A stretch of DNA of 64,000 nt from Salinicoccus sp. Bachu38 (GTDB taxonomy: Bacteria > Bacillota > Bacilli > Staphylococcales > Salinicoccaceae): the NCBI RefSeq assembly GCF_038561955.2, contig NZ_CP138333.2:2232001-2296000 (forward strand). Direction: 5' to 3'. Position 1 is the first letter of the stretch; every line of letters begins with the position of its first letter. The position numbers and the translations under genes are program-made. Below, one piece after another: positions 43,833-52,136 of the stretch. Under the pieces are notes generated by a model, which was given only the letters and a program-made list of their open reading frames with translations, was not told the DNA's origin and did not search any database.

Positions 43833-45328
43833 CAGGACCCTCCTTCTTCTACTGGTTTCACCTCTGTGGATGGACGGAGCACCCACGAGGCGACGTTGAT
43901 GGTCGCGATGCCGATGAAGGTCGCGACAGCTCCTGCCGACATTGTGCTCGGGATGATGCCGCTGAAGTAGAGGAACAGGTAGGAACCGAGGCCGACTATC
44001 ATCGACAGTTCGGCGGCCCTCGCCGGTGCCTTCCGTTTCGCATAGACCGCCTGCAGTATCGGTCCCATCGTTCCAGCGGCGATGCCCGAGATGCCGATCC
44101 ACATGACGTCGCCCATATATTCGGGCGGACGGATGACGATGAGGAGTGCAAGCAGGCCGATGATCGGCACAGTCATCCGGCTGATCTGGAAGGCCATCCT
44201 CTGCGCCTTTTCGTCGCTGACTTTGACGATGTTCCGCTTGACCAGGAACTTCAGGAAGATATCATTGGCGAATACCGTCGAAATGGAGACGAAGATGCCG
44301 TCCGTCGTGGACATTGCAGCTGCCAGTATGACGACGCCGAAAAAGGCGACGAAGATGGCAGGAAACGCCCAGATAATATAGTCCACGAGTGCGAGGTCCG
44401 CTGCAGCGACCGAATCGCCGAGTGCCGCCCGGCTGTATAGGCCACCGAAGAGGACAAGGACGCACAGGGAGGCGACGACGACGTAGGTCGCGATCATCTT
44501 CCCGAGGTCCTTCTCATGCTTCAGTCCGAGCACCTTATTGAACAGGTGCGGTGCAGAGGCGAACGCCCACTGGATGGCGATGGCGCCGAACACTGCCCCG
44601 AAGGAATAGAAGTGCAGGGATTCGGGATTGAATACCGCCACCAGATTTTCGTTCTGTGAGGCAAGATTGCCCGAAATGCCGGAAAATGTATCAGCGATGC
44701 TCCCGCGCCAGAAGATGACGATGCCCGAGATGAATATGACGACGGCCGTGACCGCCATCAATACAGCCTGGATGGCATCGGTATATATGTCGGCCAGGGC
44801 ACCGCCTGCAAATACATAGACGACGACAATGACGGCGATGAGTATGAGTCCGGTCGTATAGGACATGCCGAGCAGATACTCGAATATTCTTGCGCCCGCC
44901 ACGAACTGGGCGGCGATATAGAATATGTTGAACAGGAGGATGAGGGCCGTCCCCACCCTCAGGATGTCGCTTTTGTAGAAATCACCCAGCCAGTCCGGCA
45001 GGGATAGCGATTTCTGCTTCGTGTTCAGCTTCCGCACCTTTTTGGCCACCATGAGGACACCAATCGGTCCGCCTCCAATCATGGCGAGGAACAGCCAGAG
45101 GTTGGACAGCCCCCACTCATGGGACCATCCCGGATACCCGAGGAAAGTCGCGGCGCTCAAATATGTTGCAGCGAATGAAAAGCCCAGTACATACGGGCCA
45201 AGCTTGCCGCCGCCTGTCGCAAAGTCACCGATCGTCTTCATTTTTTTCGAACTCAGATAGCCGACCGCAAGCATCAGCAGCAGAAATACGGAAAAGCCGA
45301 TCCAAGTATATAGGGTAATCTGTTCCAT
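43832..45328 (-). CDS. Sodium:solute symporter (SSS family)
   Basis: A 498-residue transporter with about 13 helices. Family signatures are LGFSFAATYLSAATFLGYPG near 50, FIAAQFVAGARIFEYLLG near 130, GGALADIYTDAIQAVLM near 170, and AAAMSTTDGIFVSISTVFAND near 340. The pattern is closest to the PanF/monocarboxylate-type branch; the substrate cannot be fixed. ATG follows GGAAAGGAG. It starts 20 bases after the monooxygenase gene and so lies under the same SAM riboswitch. Confidence 0.88.
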   Translation of the reverse strand: MEQITLYTWIGFSVFLLLMLAVGYLSSKKMKTIGDFATGGGKLGPYVLGFSFAATYLSAATFLGYPGWSHEWGLSNLWLFLAMIGGGPIGVLMVAKKVRKLNTKQKSLSLPDWLGDFYKSDILRVGTALILLFNIFYIAAQFVAGARIFEYLLGMSYTTGLILIAVIVVVYVFAGGALADIYTDAIQAVLMAVTAVVIFISGIVIFWRGSIADTFSGISGNLASQNENLVAVFNPESLHFYSFGAVFGAIAIQWAFASAPHLFNKVLGLKHEKDLGKMIATYVVVASLCVLVLFGGLYSRAALGDSVAAADLALVDYIIWAFPAIFVAFFGVVILAAAMSTTDGIFVSISTVFANDIFLKFLVKRNIVKVSDEKAQRMAFQISRMTVPIIGLLALLIVIRPPEYMGDVMWIGISGIAAGTMGPILQAVYAKRKAPARAAELSMIVGLGSYLFLYFSGIIPSTMSAGAVATFIGIATINVASWVLRPSTEVKPVEEGGS

Positions 45329-45348
45329 GTATGTCTCCTTTCCCTACG

Positions 45349-46728
45349 CTAGTACCACTGGCCTGCGAGATTTGGTCTTTTTGCCGGATGATTGTCTGCA
45401 AGGTGCTTTCTGCCTTTGCCGAACATGTTCTCCCTGAGGGTCTCACCCTCGTACTCCGTACGGTAGATTCCGCGCGCCTGCAGTTCAGGTACGACAAGGT
45501 CGACGAATTCTTCAAACGTGCCCGGTGAATAGGTCTGGGCGATATTGAAGCCATCTGCGTCACCTTCTGTGGCCCACTCTTCTATCCGGTCCGCAATCTG
45601 GACAGGGGTGCCGATGAATTTCACCGTCCCGTTGCCGAGCCCGTGATTCTTGATGGCCTCCCGCAATGTCCACTTGCGGTTCGGATCCTTCGTATACATG
45701 TCGAGGTTCCCCTGTACCGCTTCCGTCTCGATGTCTTCGATATACTGGTCCGGATCATACTGGGAAAAATCGATGCCCGTGTGGCCGGACAGGAGTGACG
45801 CCGTCCCTTCGTAGCTCACGCTGTTCTGGAGCGCTTCATATTTTTCATAGGCTTCCGCCTCGGTCTCCCCGATGATCGGCAGGATCATCGGAAACACTTT
45901 GACGTCGTCTGCATTTCTGCCCTGGGCCACCGTACGTTCCCTGATATCCTTCACATAGGCTGCCAGGGCTTCCAGGGAATGATTCTTCGTGAACACCGCT
46001 TCCGCATGCTTCGCTGCAAAGTCGCGCCCCTTCGGCGATGCCCCCGCCTGGAAAAGTACAGGCGTCCTTTGGGGAGAGGGCTCCACAAGATGCGGCCCCG
46101 GCACATTGAAGAATTCGCCGCGGTGGTTGATCATGTGCACCTTGTCAGGGTCTGCAAACGTATCGTTTTCCCTGTCATACTGGACGGCATCTTCCGCCCA
46201 GCTGTCCTCCCAGAGCTTGTACACGACCTGGAGGAATTCATCTGCACGGTTGTACCGCATCTCCTTCGGCAGTCGCTGCTCGAGCCCCATGTTGACGGCT
46301 TCGCTCTCAAGGTATGATGTCACAACATTCCATGCCACCCGGCCCTCGGTCAGGTGATCCAGCGTCGACAGCTGACGTGCCAGGGAATAGGGCTGTGCAT
46401 ATGTAGTCGAAATCGTCGGTGCAAACCCGAGATGCTTTGTAACGGCTGCCATGGCAGGAATCACGAGTGTCGGATCATGGGCGGGCAGCTGGACGGCGTG
46501 CTTTGCCGCTGCATCATGGTTGTTTCCATAGACGCTGTAGGTCCCCAGCACATCTGCAATGAAGAGTGCATCGAACCTTCCGCGCTCCAGTGTCATCGCC
46601 GTATCAATCCAGTATTCCAGACGGTTGTGGCCCGTACCCTGGTCCTTTTCATGCTTCCACAGCCCCGTGGAATGGGGGGACGGTGAATTCTGGATGAAGC
46701 CGTTGAGATGGATCTGTTTTTTTGACAT
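45349..46728 (-). CDS. FMN-dependent monooxygenase (NtaA/SnaA/DszA family, YxeK/YtnJ-like)
   Basis: A 459-residue luciferase-like monooxygenase. SPHSTGLWKHEKDQG near 18, RFDALFIADVLGTY near 52, RVAWNVVTSYLESEAVNMG near 130, and VLFQAGASPKGRDFAAKHAE near 225 are the family blocks for flavin and substrate binding. It needs FMNH2 from a separate reductase. Bacillus relatives YxeK and YtnJ act in salvage of S-alkylated cysteines. The SAM-I riboswitch upstream fits sulfur salvage. ATG at 46728 lies 6 bases after GGAGGT; ATG at 46734 would be too close. Confidence 0.87.
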   Translation of the reverse strand: MSKKQIHLNGFIQNSPSPHSTGLWKHEKDQGTGHNRLEYWIDTAMTLERGRFDALFIADVLGTYSVYGNNHDAAAKHAVQLPAHDPTLVIPAMAAVTKHLGFAPTISTTYAQPYSLARQLSTLDHLTEGRVAWNVVTSYLESEAVNMGLEQRLPKEMRYNRADEFLQVVYKLWEDSWAEDAVQYDRENDTFADPDKVHMINHRGEFFNVPGPHLVEPSPQRTPVLFQAGASPKGRDFAAKHAEAVFTKNHSLEALAAYVKDIRERTVAQGRNADDVKVFPMILPIIGETEAEAYEKYEALQNSVSYEGTASLLSGHTGIDFSQYDPDQYIEDIETEAVQGNLDMYTKDPNRKWTLREAIKNHGLGNGTVKFIGTPVQIADRIEEWATEGDADGFNIAQTYSPGTFEEFVDLVVPELQARGIYRTEYEGETLRENMFGKGRKHLADNHPAKRPNLAGQWY

Positions 46729-46756
46729 GTTCATACCTCCGCTTTTTGATATTGAA

Positions 46757-46915
46757 AAGCCCCTGCTTCTTGAAAATAAGAAGAGGGGCTTTATTTTATA
46801 AAATAGAACATCTCTTCCTATCTTCTAGCAAATCGCTACTGGAATTGGCACAGTTCACATACGGTCTGTTGCCGAGGTCTCAAAGGGCCAGTCCCTCCAC
46901 CTCTCTTGATAAGAA
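46757..46915 (-). promoter_or_regulatory. SAM-I riboswitch with terminator, upstream of the monooxygenase operon
   Basis: On the minus strand the aptamer runs from about 46915 to 46815 with the same conserved core as the metT riboswitch (AGAGGTGGAGGGA, CTCGGCAACAG, GTGCCAATTCC). P1 is TTCTTATC with GATAGGAA. A terminator hairpin (arms near 46792-46777 and 46772-46758) ends in TTTT before the start codon at 46728. SAM should repress the monooxygenase, the symporter and its small protein. Confidence 0.94.
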
Positions 46916-47031
46916 TTTTCTGAAATTATTAAGTTATGATGACTAATATATCCCATAGGATATTCAAAGTCAACACCAAATTCTAGTTTTCTTATAGGAA
47001 TTGGATTTGGCATGTATATCTTTCATATCAT

Positions 47032-47107
47032 TTGATTTCAGACTGTTCTGACACTATAATTGTATTGTGTACAGATTGGAATCAGTATAAACAGTAGACT
47101 GTTCTGA
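47032..47107 (+). promoter_or_regulatory. Catalase promoter with a direct repeat
   Basis: TTGATT (47032-47037), 17-bp spacer and TATAAT (47055-47060) form a good promoter. The 12-mer AGACTGTTCTGA occurs at 47040-47051, inside the spacer, and again at 47096-47107. The repeat could be an operator pair. No convincing PerR box is present. Confidence 0.6.
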
Positions 47108-47173
47108 TTGACATGTTTCCAAGCATCATCTTTCCGTAATTGGTCACGAACCAGATCATAGGAGGTTTTGATT

Positions 47174-48832
47174 TTGGCAGATAAGAACTATCAGAAAGAA
47201 AATGAGATTCCACGCGAGAAAGAAGCGGAACGCGATACGATGACGACCCGGCAGGGCCGGCCCGTCACAGATAACCAGAACTTGCGCACCATCGGCGACC
47301 GGGGACCGGCGACGATGGAAAACTACCATTTCCTTGAAAAGATGTCGCACTTCGACCGCGAAGAAGTACCGGAACGGGTGGTACATGCGCGGGGTACCGG
47401 CGCATTCGGCTACTTTGAAACCTACGGCAAAGTCGGGGACGAACCGGCAGAAAAGTATACACGCGCGAAAGTGTTTTCCGGCGAAGGCAAGAAGACGCCA
47501 CTCATGGTACGCTTCTCCACCGTCGCAGGCGCCAAGGATTCGCCTGAAACGGAACGCGACCCACGGGGCTTCGCCATAAAAATGTATACAGAGGACGGCA
47601 ACTGGGACCTCGTCGGCAACAACCTGAAGATCTTCTTCATCCGTGATGCCATGAAGTTCCCTGATATGATTCATGCCTTCAAGGCAGATCCGGTATCCAA
47701 TGTGCCCGATCCGACACGGATGTTCGACTTCGTCTCCCGTTCGCCGGAAGCGACGCACATGATCACATTCCTGTTCTCGCCCTGGGGTATTCCAGCCTCA
47801 TACCGGCACATGCAGGGTTCCGGCGTCAACACTTACAAATGGGTGAATGACAAGGGTGAATCCGTACTCGTCAAATACCACTGGGAGCCGAAACAGGGCA
47901 TCCGCAACCTGACACAGGAGGAGGCGCACGACATCCAATCCCAGAATGTCGCCCATGCGACACAGGATCTCTACACGGCGATCGAACGCGGCAATTATCC
48001 TGAATGGGAACTGTTCGTCCAGATCATGGAGGACGACTATCATGAGGAACTGGACTTCGATCCACTTGATGATACGAAACTCTGGCCGGAAGACAAGTTC
48101 CCTTGGAAACCGGTCGGACGCATGGTGCTTGATGAAAATCCGACGGACTTCCACGCCCAGATCGAACAGGCGTCATTCGGTACCGGAGTACTCGTCGACG
48201 GCATGGACTTCTCCGACGACAAGATGCTGATCGGCCGTACATTCTCCTACTCCGATACGCAGCGCTACCGTGTAGGTGCAAACTACCTGCAGGTACCTGT
48301 CAACAGGCCGAAGACCAACGTACGCACAAACCAGCACCGCGGACAGCTCGACCATCGTGATCCGAGCGAAGGCAGCAAGGATCCGAGCATCAACTACGAG
48401 CCATCCATGACCGGCGGCCTCGAGGAAGCGCCTGAAGAGGCACCACCGCATCAGCCGACATACAACGCCGCGGCAATGACGAAGCCGATCGACCGTCCGA
48501 ACAACTACGGCCAGGCCGGCGAGACGTACCGAGGCTTCGAGGACTGGGAACGGGACGAACTGGTCAAGAACCTCTCCAATGTCCTCTCACAATGTGACGC
48601 GCGCATCCAGGAAGCCATGGTCTACCACTTCACCCAGGCTGACGAAGAATATGGACGTCGCGTCAAAGAAGGCATTGAAGCAAAAGTGAAGGAAATGCAG
48701 GAGATGGATGACGATTCCAAAATGCCCGGCCGTGAAGCTGGAGAGAAATCCAGATATGGCAAGGGTACTGCTGCCCAGCAGGAAGCCGCTGAAGATGCGG
48801 TCGATAAAGGCCACGAATCCGATCCGTACTAG
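47174..48832 (+). CDS. katA: Catalase (monofunctional, haem)
   Basis: A 552-residue catalase that disproportionates hydrogen peroxide. [15 protein letters not shown] places the catalytic histidine near residue 71, [23 protein letters not shown] follows in pieces near 112, [15 protein letters not shown] holds the distal asparagine region, and [14 protein letters not shown] near 355 has the haem-ligand tyrosine. A charged C-terminal tail extends beyond the core. TTG at 47174 lies 8 bases after AGGAGG; TTG at 47168 is too close. The length is slightly larger than typical KatA and recalls KatX. Monocistronic. Confidence 0.93.
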   Translation: MADKNYQKENEIPREKEAERDTMTTRQGRPVTDNQNLRTIGDRGPATMENYHFLEKMSHFDREEVPERVVHARGTGAFGYFETYGKVGDEPAEKYTRAKVFSGEGKKTPLMVRFSTVAGAKDSPETERDPRGFAIKMYTEDGNWDLVGNNLKIFFIRDAMKFPDMIHAFKADPVSNVPDPTRMFDFVSRSPEATHMITFLFSPWGIPASYRHMQGSGVNTYKWVNDKGESVLVKYHWEPKQGIRNLTQEEAHDIQSQNVAHATQDLYTAIERGNYPEWELFVQIMEDDYHEELDFDPLDDTKLWPEDKFPWKPVGRMVLDENPTDFHAQIEQASFGTGVLVDGMDFSDDKMLIGRTFSYSDTQRYRVGANYLQVPVNRPKTNVRTNQHRGQLDHRDPSEGSKDPSINYEPSMTGGLEEAPEEAPPHQPTYNAAAMTKPIDRPNNYGQAGETYRGFEDWERDELVKNLSNVLSQCDARIQEAMVYHFTQADEEYGRRVKEGIEAKVKEMQEMDDDSKMPGREAGEKSRYGKGTAAQQEAAEDAVDKGHESDPY

Positions 48833-48883
48833 TATGGACCAATTGAATAGTCAGTGCCGGGACTGAAATCCCGGCACATAACG

Positions 48884-48943
48884 AAAGGACGAACAGCCCT
48901 TTGTCATCCTGGAATGGATGATGGAGAGCGTTCGTCCTTTTTA
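48884..48943. terminator. Terminator after the catalase gene
   Basis: AAAGGACGAAC (48884-48894) and GTTCGTCCTTT (48930-48940) are perfect complements with a 35-base internal region. Both strands have a short U-tract. A second stem, GTGCCGGG/CCCGGCAC (48854-48861, 48870-48877), precedes it without a U-tract. Confidence 0.72.
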
Positions 48944-49028
48944 TGTTGAGACTGATTTGATTCTGATCTGGCTGTATTCTTGAGCAGGGTCTCCAACTCG
49001 CTATCCCCCGTCGATTTCCCGGGAAATA

Positions 49029-49799
49029 TCAGTTCATCGGCACCTTTTTGAACCTCAGTATCGTCAGGGAGAGAAGCACCAGAGTCAGAACTGCAGTAAT
49101 GATCATCGGCCACAGCACCTCCCCCGCCTCAATCTCGCCTGTAAGCAAAACAACGTTATTGCCGATCAGATATTGCGGCAGATATTCTGCGACATCCGGA
49201 TGGATACTCGCCATCAGCATCACGATGACGACCGCCACCACGCTGAACAGCACTGCGATGAAGCTGTTTGTGAAGAGCGTCGAGGCAAGCAGAATGATGC
49301 TGATGATGAACAGGCCGTACACCCATGTCATGGCAAATGCCAGCACCAGATGGTTCACCGACTCATCCCAGTAGTAGATTGTGTATACATAGGCCACCAG
49401 TGCGCTGACGATATACCCCACTGTCCACACGAGCATCAGGAATAGAGCTTTGACCACAATCACATTCGTCCGCTTCAGCCCCTTGGTCACGAGGTTCACC
49501 AGTGTATTGCGGCTGAACTCATGGGTGAGGATGCTGCCGAATACGATGACGAAAATGACCAGCCCCATCTGGTTCATGTTGCTGAAGAATTGCATGTATG
49601 AATCCAGTGCCGTGGATTCGGGAATCTCGACCGTGACGCCGGAATCATCCATCACCACCCCGAGGATATCCGGCAGTATGAGGGCCGTAAACGGGCTGAG
49701 TACCCCGATGATGGCGAACACGATGAGAATCGCTGCAAACTTGAAGTTGCGCCAGGATTCGATGAGTTCCTTTTTGAAAAGTGGCAGCATCTGGCTCAT
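49029..49799 (-). CDS. ABC-2 type permease (YxlG-like)
   Basis: A 256-residue permease with six predicted membrane helices (first near 22-45). The region FGSILTHEFSRNTLVNLVTKGLKRTNVIVVK in pieces near 87-117 is the conserved ABC-2 coupling region. With the ATPase and the small PLDc_N protein upstream it forms a YxlEFG-like set. It overlaps the ATPase stop by 4 bases. The substrate is unknown; the Bacillus relatives belong to the SigY operon. Confidence 0.85.
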   Translation of the reverse strand: MSQMLPLFKKELIESWRNFKFAAILIVFAIIGVLSPFTALILPDILGVVMDDSGVTVEIPESTALDSYMQFFSNMNQMGLVIFVIVFGSILTHEFSRNTLVNLVTKGLKRTNVIVVKALFLMLVWTVGYIVSALVAYVYTIYYWDESVNHLVLAFAMTWVYGLFIISIILLASTLFTNSFIAVLFSVVAVVIVMLMASIHPDVAEYLPQYLIGNNVVLLTGEIEAGEVLWPMIITAVLTLVLLSLTILRFKKVPMN

Positions 49800-50674
49800 G
49801 TGGTCACCTCCAGATACACATCTTCAAGTGATTTCCGTTCCTTCACAATCTTTTCCGGATGGATGCCATGTGCATGCAGTACATCATAGATTTCACGCAG
49901 AGAGTGATTTTCTATTGTATATTCCGACCCGCCGGCATGACGGATATCAAGCAGTGGGGCCACTGTGCCATAGGCTTCCCGATCCAGCTCTATGACAATC
50001 CCCTTTTCGCCGAGCGACTCCCGGGCCAGGTCGATCTCCTTCACGATCTTTCTATCATAGAGGATGCCCACCCTGTCGCATATCCGCTCGACATCGCTCA
50101 ATATGTGGGTCGAGAAGATGACCGTCGTTTCCTTTGTAATCTCCTTCAATATCTTCAGTATCTCCATCCGTCCTTTCGGATCGAGGGCACTCGTCGGTTC
50201 ATCGCAGATCAGCAGCTTCGGGCGGTGGATCAGCGCCTGTGCGATGCCGAGCCGCTGCTTCATGCCACGTGAATAGTTCCTGATCCTGGATTTCTCCCCC
50301 TGGAGTCCGACAAGGTTGAGCAGTTCATCGATCCGTCCGCGCTGCTCCGCCTTTTCCATCTTGGTGATATCCGCACACAGCTTCAAATACTCCTCTGCAT
50401 TCATATAGGTGTAGAACTCCGGGACATCCGGCAGGTATCCGACATGGCGGTTCGTCGGCGTATCCCCGAACCTGACCTTTTCACCGCATACGTATATATC
50501 ACCGCCATCCGGCTTCAACAGACCGAGCACCATCTTCATCGTCGTCGTCTTGCCGGCACCGTTGCTTCCTATAAATCCATAGATTTCGTTTTGCGCAACT
50601 TCAAGGCTCAGTTCTTCAATGACCGTCTTCTGATTGAATGCCTTCTTCAATCCTTCAATTTTCAATATGTCCAT
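49796..50674 (-). CDS. ABC transporter ATPase (YxlF-like)
   Basis: A 292-residue ATPase. Walker A GSNGAGKTTTMK is near 38, Q-loop VGYLPDVPEFYTYM near 84, signature NYSRGMKQRLGIAQAL near 135, and Walker B LLICDEPTSALDPKG near 154. The C-terminal extension of about 80 residues is usual for drug/peptide-type exporters linked to ABC-2 permeases. It begins 1 base after the yxlE-like gene. Confidence 0.9.
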   Translation of the reverse strand: MDILKIEGLKKAFNQKTVIEELSLEVAQNEIYGFIGSNGAGKTTTMKMVLGLLKPDGGDIYVCGEKVRFGDTPTNRHVGYLPDVPEFYTYMNAEEYLKLCADITKMEKAEQRGRIDELLNLVGLQGEKSRIRNYSRGMKQRLGIAQALIHRPKLLICDEPTSALDPKGRMEILKILKEITKETTVIFSTHILSDVERICDRVGILYDRKIVKEIDLARESLGEKGIVIELDREAYGTVAPLLDIRHAGGSEYTIENHSLREIYDVLHAHGIHPEKIVKERKSLEDVYLEVTT

Positions 50675-50675
50675 A

Positions 50676-50873
50676 TCATCTCCGCTCCAGTACGAAGTAT
50701 AGGATCGGCCCGATGATATTCAGAACGAGCACGATGATGATCCAGACCACCCTATTCAAATACCTGAATTGCTGCTGTCTGATGATCATCACCAGTGCAG
50801 TCACCGTCAGCACCAGCTGCAGCAGAAGCAGCGGAATCAAAAACGGCAAGTATTCCTGTACATCCATATTCAT
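50676..50873 (-). CDS. PLDc_N-domain small membrane protein (YxlE-like)
   Basis: A 65-residue protein with two membrane helices (about 9-33 and 43-61) and the motif VVWIIIVLVLNIIGPILYFVL near the end. This is the phospholipase D nuclease N-terminal (PLDc_N) pattern found in YxlE. GGAGGG at the end of the XRE gene serves as its ribosome site, and the ATG begins 1 base after that gene's stop. It may inhibit or anchor the YxlFG-like transporter. Confidence 0.82.
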   Translation of the reverse strand: MNMDVQEYLPFLIPLLLLQLVLTVTALVMIIRQQQFRYLNRVVWIIIVLVLNIIGPILYFVLERR

Positions 50874-50874
50874 G

Positions 50875-51960
50875 TCACTTTCCCTCCACGACCTTTTTTA
50901 ATTTATGAACGATATTTTTGAACTCTATATCATCCTTCAATTCCAAAAAGACTTCATTATCCACCAGAACACTCAACAGTTGCTCCTTGGCAACACCAAA
51001 ATTCACCGGCACATCCTTCCCGATATCGAAGTCTGCCACCCATTCATCGATTTCCGTGAAAAATCCATCCCCATGCAGATAATAATCGTTCGTCAAATTT
51101 CTTACAGATTCCAAAAAAGCATTCAGATAATGGATGCATCGCTTCTTATCATCGACAAGCTGCATGGCCGCAACGAGATAGAAGTTCAACATCGAGTTCG
51201 GATGCAGCGCCTTGAGATTAAATGCTCCGTCCATGGCTTCGCCTCTTGAAAGCAGTTCTTCAAGATCATCGTAGAGTCCGCCCTGAATCATCATTGTAAA
51301 GTCCCCAATGATGAAAACGATATACTGATACACTTCAATCTGCAGGACGGCTTTGGATTTCTGGACTTCTCCCTGCATCTGATAGGACTGGGCCAACAGG
51401 GTACTCACCGGCAGCTTGGGCAACGTGGAATCAGACAACAGCCCAATCGCTTCTGCCGACTGCTGCTCCATCAGATGGATCATGGCTCTGAAGAATGTGA
51501 CCTGTTCCTTGAGATGCAGAGAGTCAGAATTTGCAAGCACCCGCTCTATGAAATCCTTGGCCAGCCCGAATGTCTCCGTCCGGTCTTTAGCCAGATAACC
51601 ATGATTGATCAGCAATCCCGTCAGTACGGTCAGCAGGCGATAGCAGCTGTAGTAGCGATGGGCATGGCTTCGCACCGCTTCCAGTGCACCATCGTAGTCT
51701 TCAGTTTCGAACATTCCGGCAAGCTTGTGATAGAAGATCCTGATCTGCTGTTTCGAAAGCTGGGGTGAATAATTGACCAGATCGTCGATGGTAACATCAA
51801 ACAGCACTGCCAGTCGTGCCAGATAGTTGATTTCAGGCAGGGAGTGCCCCTTTTCCCATTTTGACACAGCCGCCTTGCTGATATTCAGGAACTCTGCAAT
51901 ATCGGTCTGCGTATATCCGATTCGCTTCCTGTTGCTGAAGATGCTCTGGCCCACATTCAT
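50875..51960 (-). CDS. XRE-family regulator with helical (TPR-like) sensor domain
   Basis: About 361 residues: an N-terminal helix-turn-helix (RKRIGYTQTDIAEFLNISKAAVSKWEKGHSLPEI in parts, residues 11-44) and a long all-helical region resembling the TPR domains of Rgg/PlcR-type regulators. ATG at 51960 is used; GTG at 51969 is too near the GAGG site. It heads an operon with the YxlE, YxlF and YxlG-like genes and should control it in response to an unknown ligand or peptide. No SigY-like sigma factor or anti-sigma gene is present. Confidence 0.83.
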   Translation of the reverse strand: MNVGQSIFSNRKRIGYTQTDIAEFLNISKAAVSKWEKGHSLPEINYLARLAVLFDVTIDDLVNYSPQLSKQQIRIFYHKLAGMFETEDYDGALEAVRSHAHRYYSCYRLLTVLTGLLINHGYLAKDRTETFGLAKDFIERVLANSDSLHLKEQVTFFRAMIHLMEQQSAEAIGLLSDSTLPKLPVSTLLAQSYQMQGEVQKSKAVLQIEVYQYIVFIIGDFTMMIQGGLYDDLEELLSRGEAMDGAFNLKALHPNSMLNFYLVAAMQLVDDKKRCIHYLNAFLESVRNLTNDYYLHGDGFFTEIDEWVADFDIGKDVPVNFGVAKEQLLSVLVDNEVFLELKDDIEFKNIVHKLKKVVEGK

Positions 51961-52054
51961 ATCATTCACAACCTCACTCCTATCCTGCTTTTATCATAAA
52001 TAATTTCATAGGGAATAGGTATCACCAATATATAAACAAATATCAACAAAGTAA

Positions 52055-52073
52055 ACCATAGGTTGACTATGGT
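52055..52073. promoter_or_regulatory. Palindrome upstream of the XRE operon
   Basis: ACCATAG-GTTGA-CTATGGT is a perfect 7-bp inverted repeat about 95 bases before the XRE start. It has no U-tract and is a candidate operator for the XRE regulator. The remaining gap shows no other clear site. Confidence 0.5.
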
Positions 52074-52084
52074 AATGGTGTTAT

Positions 52085-52114
52085 AAGAAAAAGCAGGAGC
52101 GATAGCACTCCTGC
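52085..52114 (-). terminator. Terminator of the dehydrogenase gene
   Basis: GCAGGAG/CTCCTGC arms (52108-52114, 52093-52099) are followed on the minus strand by TTTTTCTTA, 23 bases after the dehydrogenase stop (52137). Confidence 0.83.
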
Positions 52115-52136
52115 CTTGGGAAAATAATATTGGAAT

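Noticed and set aside
47054-47068. Possible PerR box at the catalase promoter
   Set aside because: Only about 8 of 14 informative positions agree with TTATAATNATTATAA, not better than chance in A/T-rich DNA.
48904-49113. A 69-codon frame after the ABC permease
   Set aside because: It overlaps the 3' end of the permease in another frame and has no ribosome site; the charged sequence matches no family.
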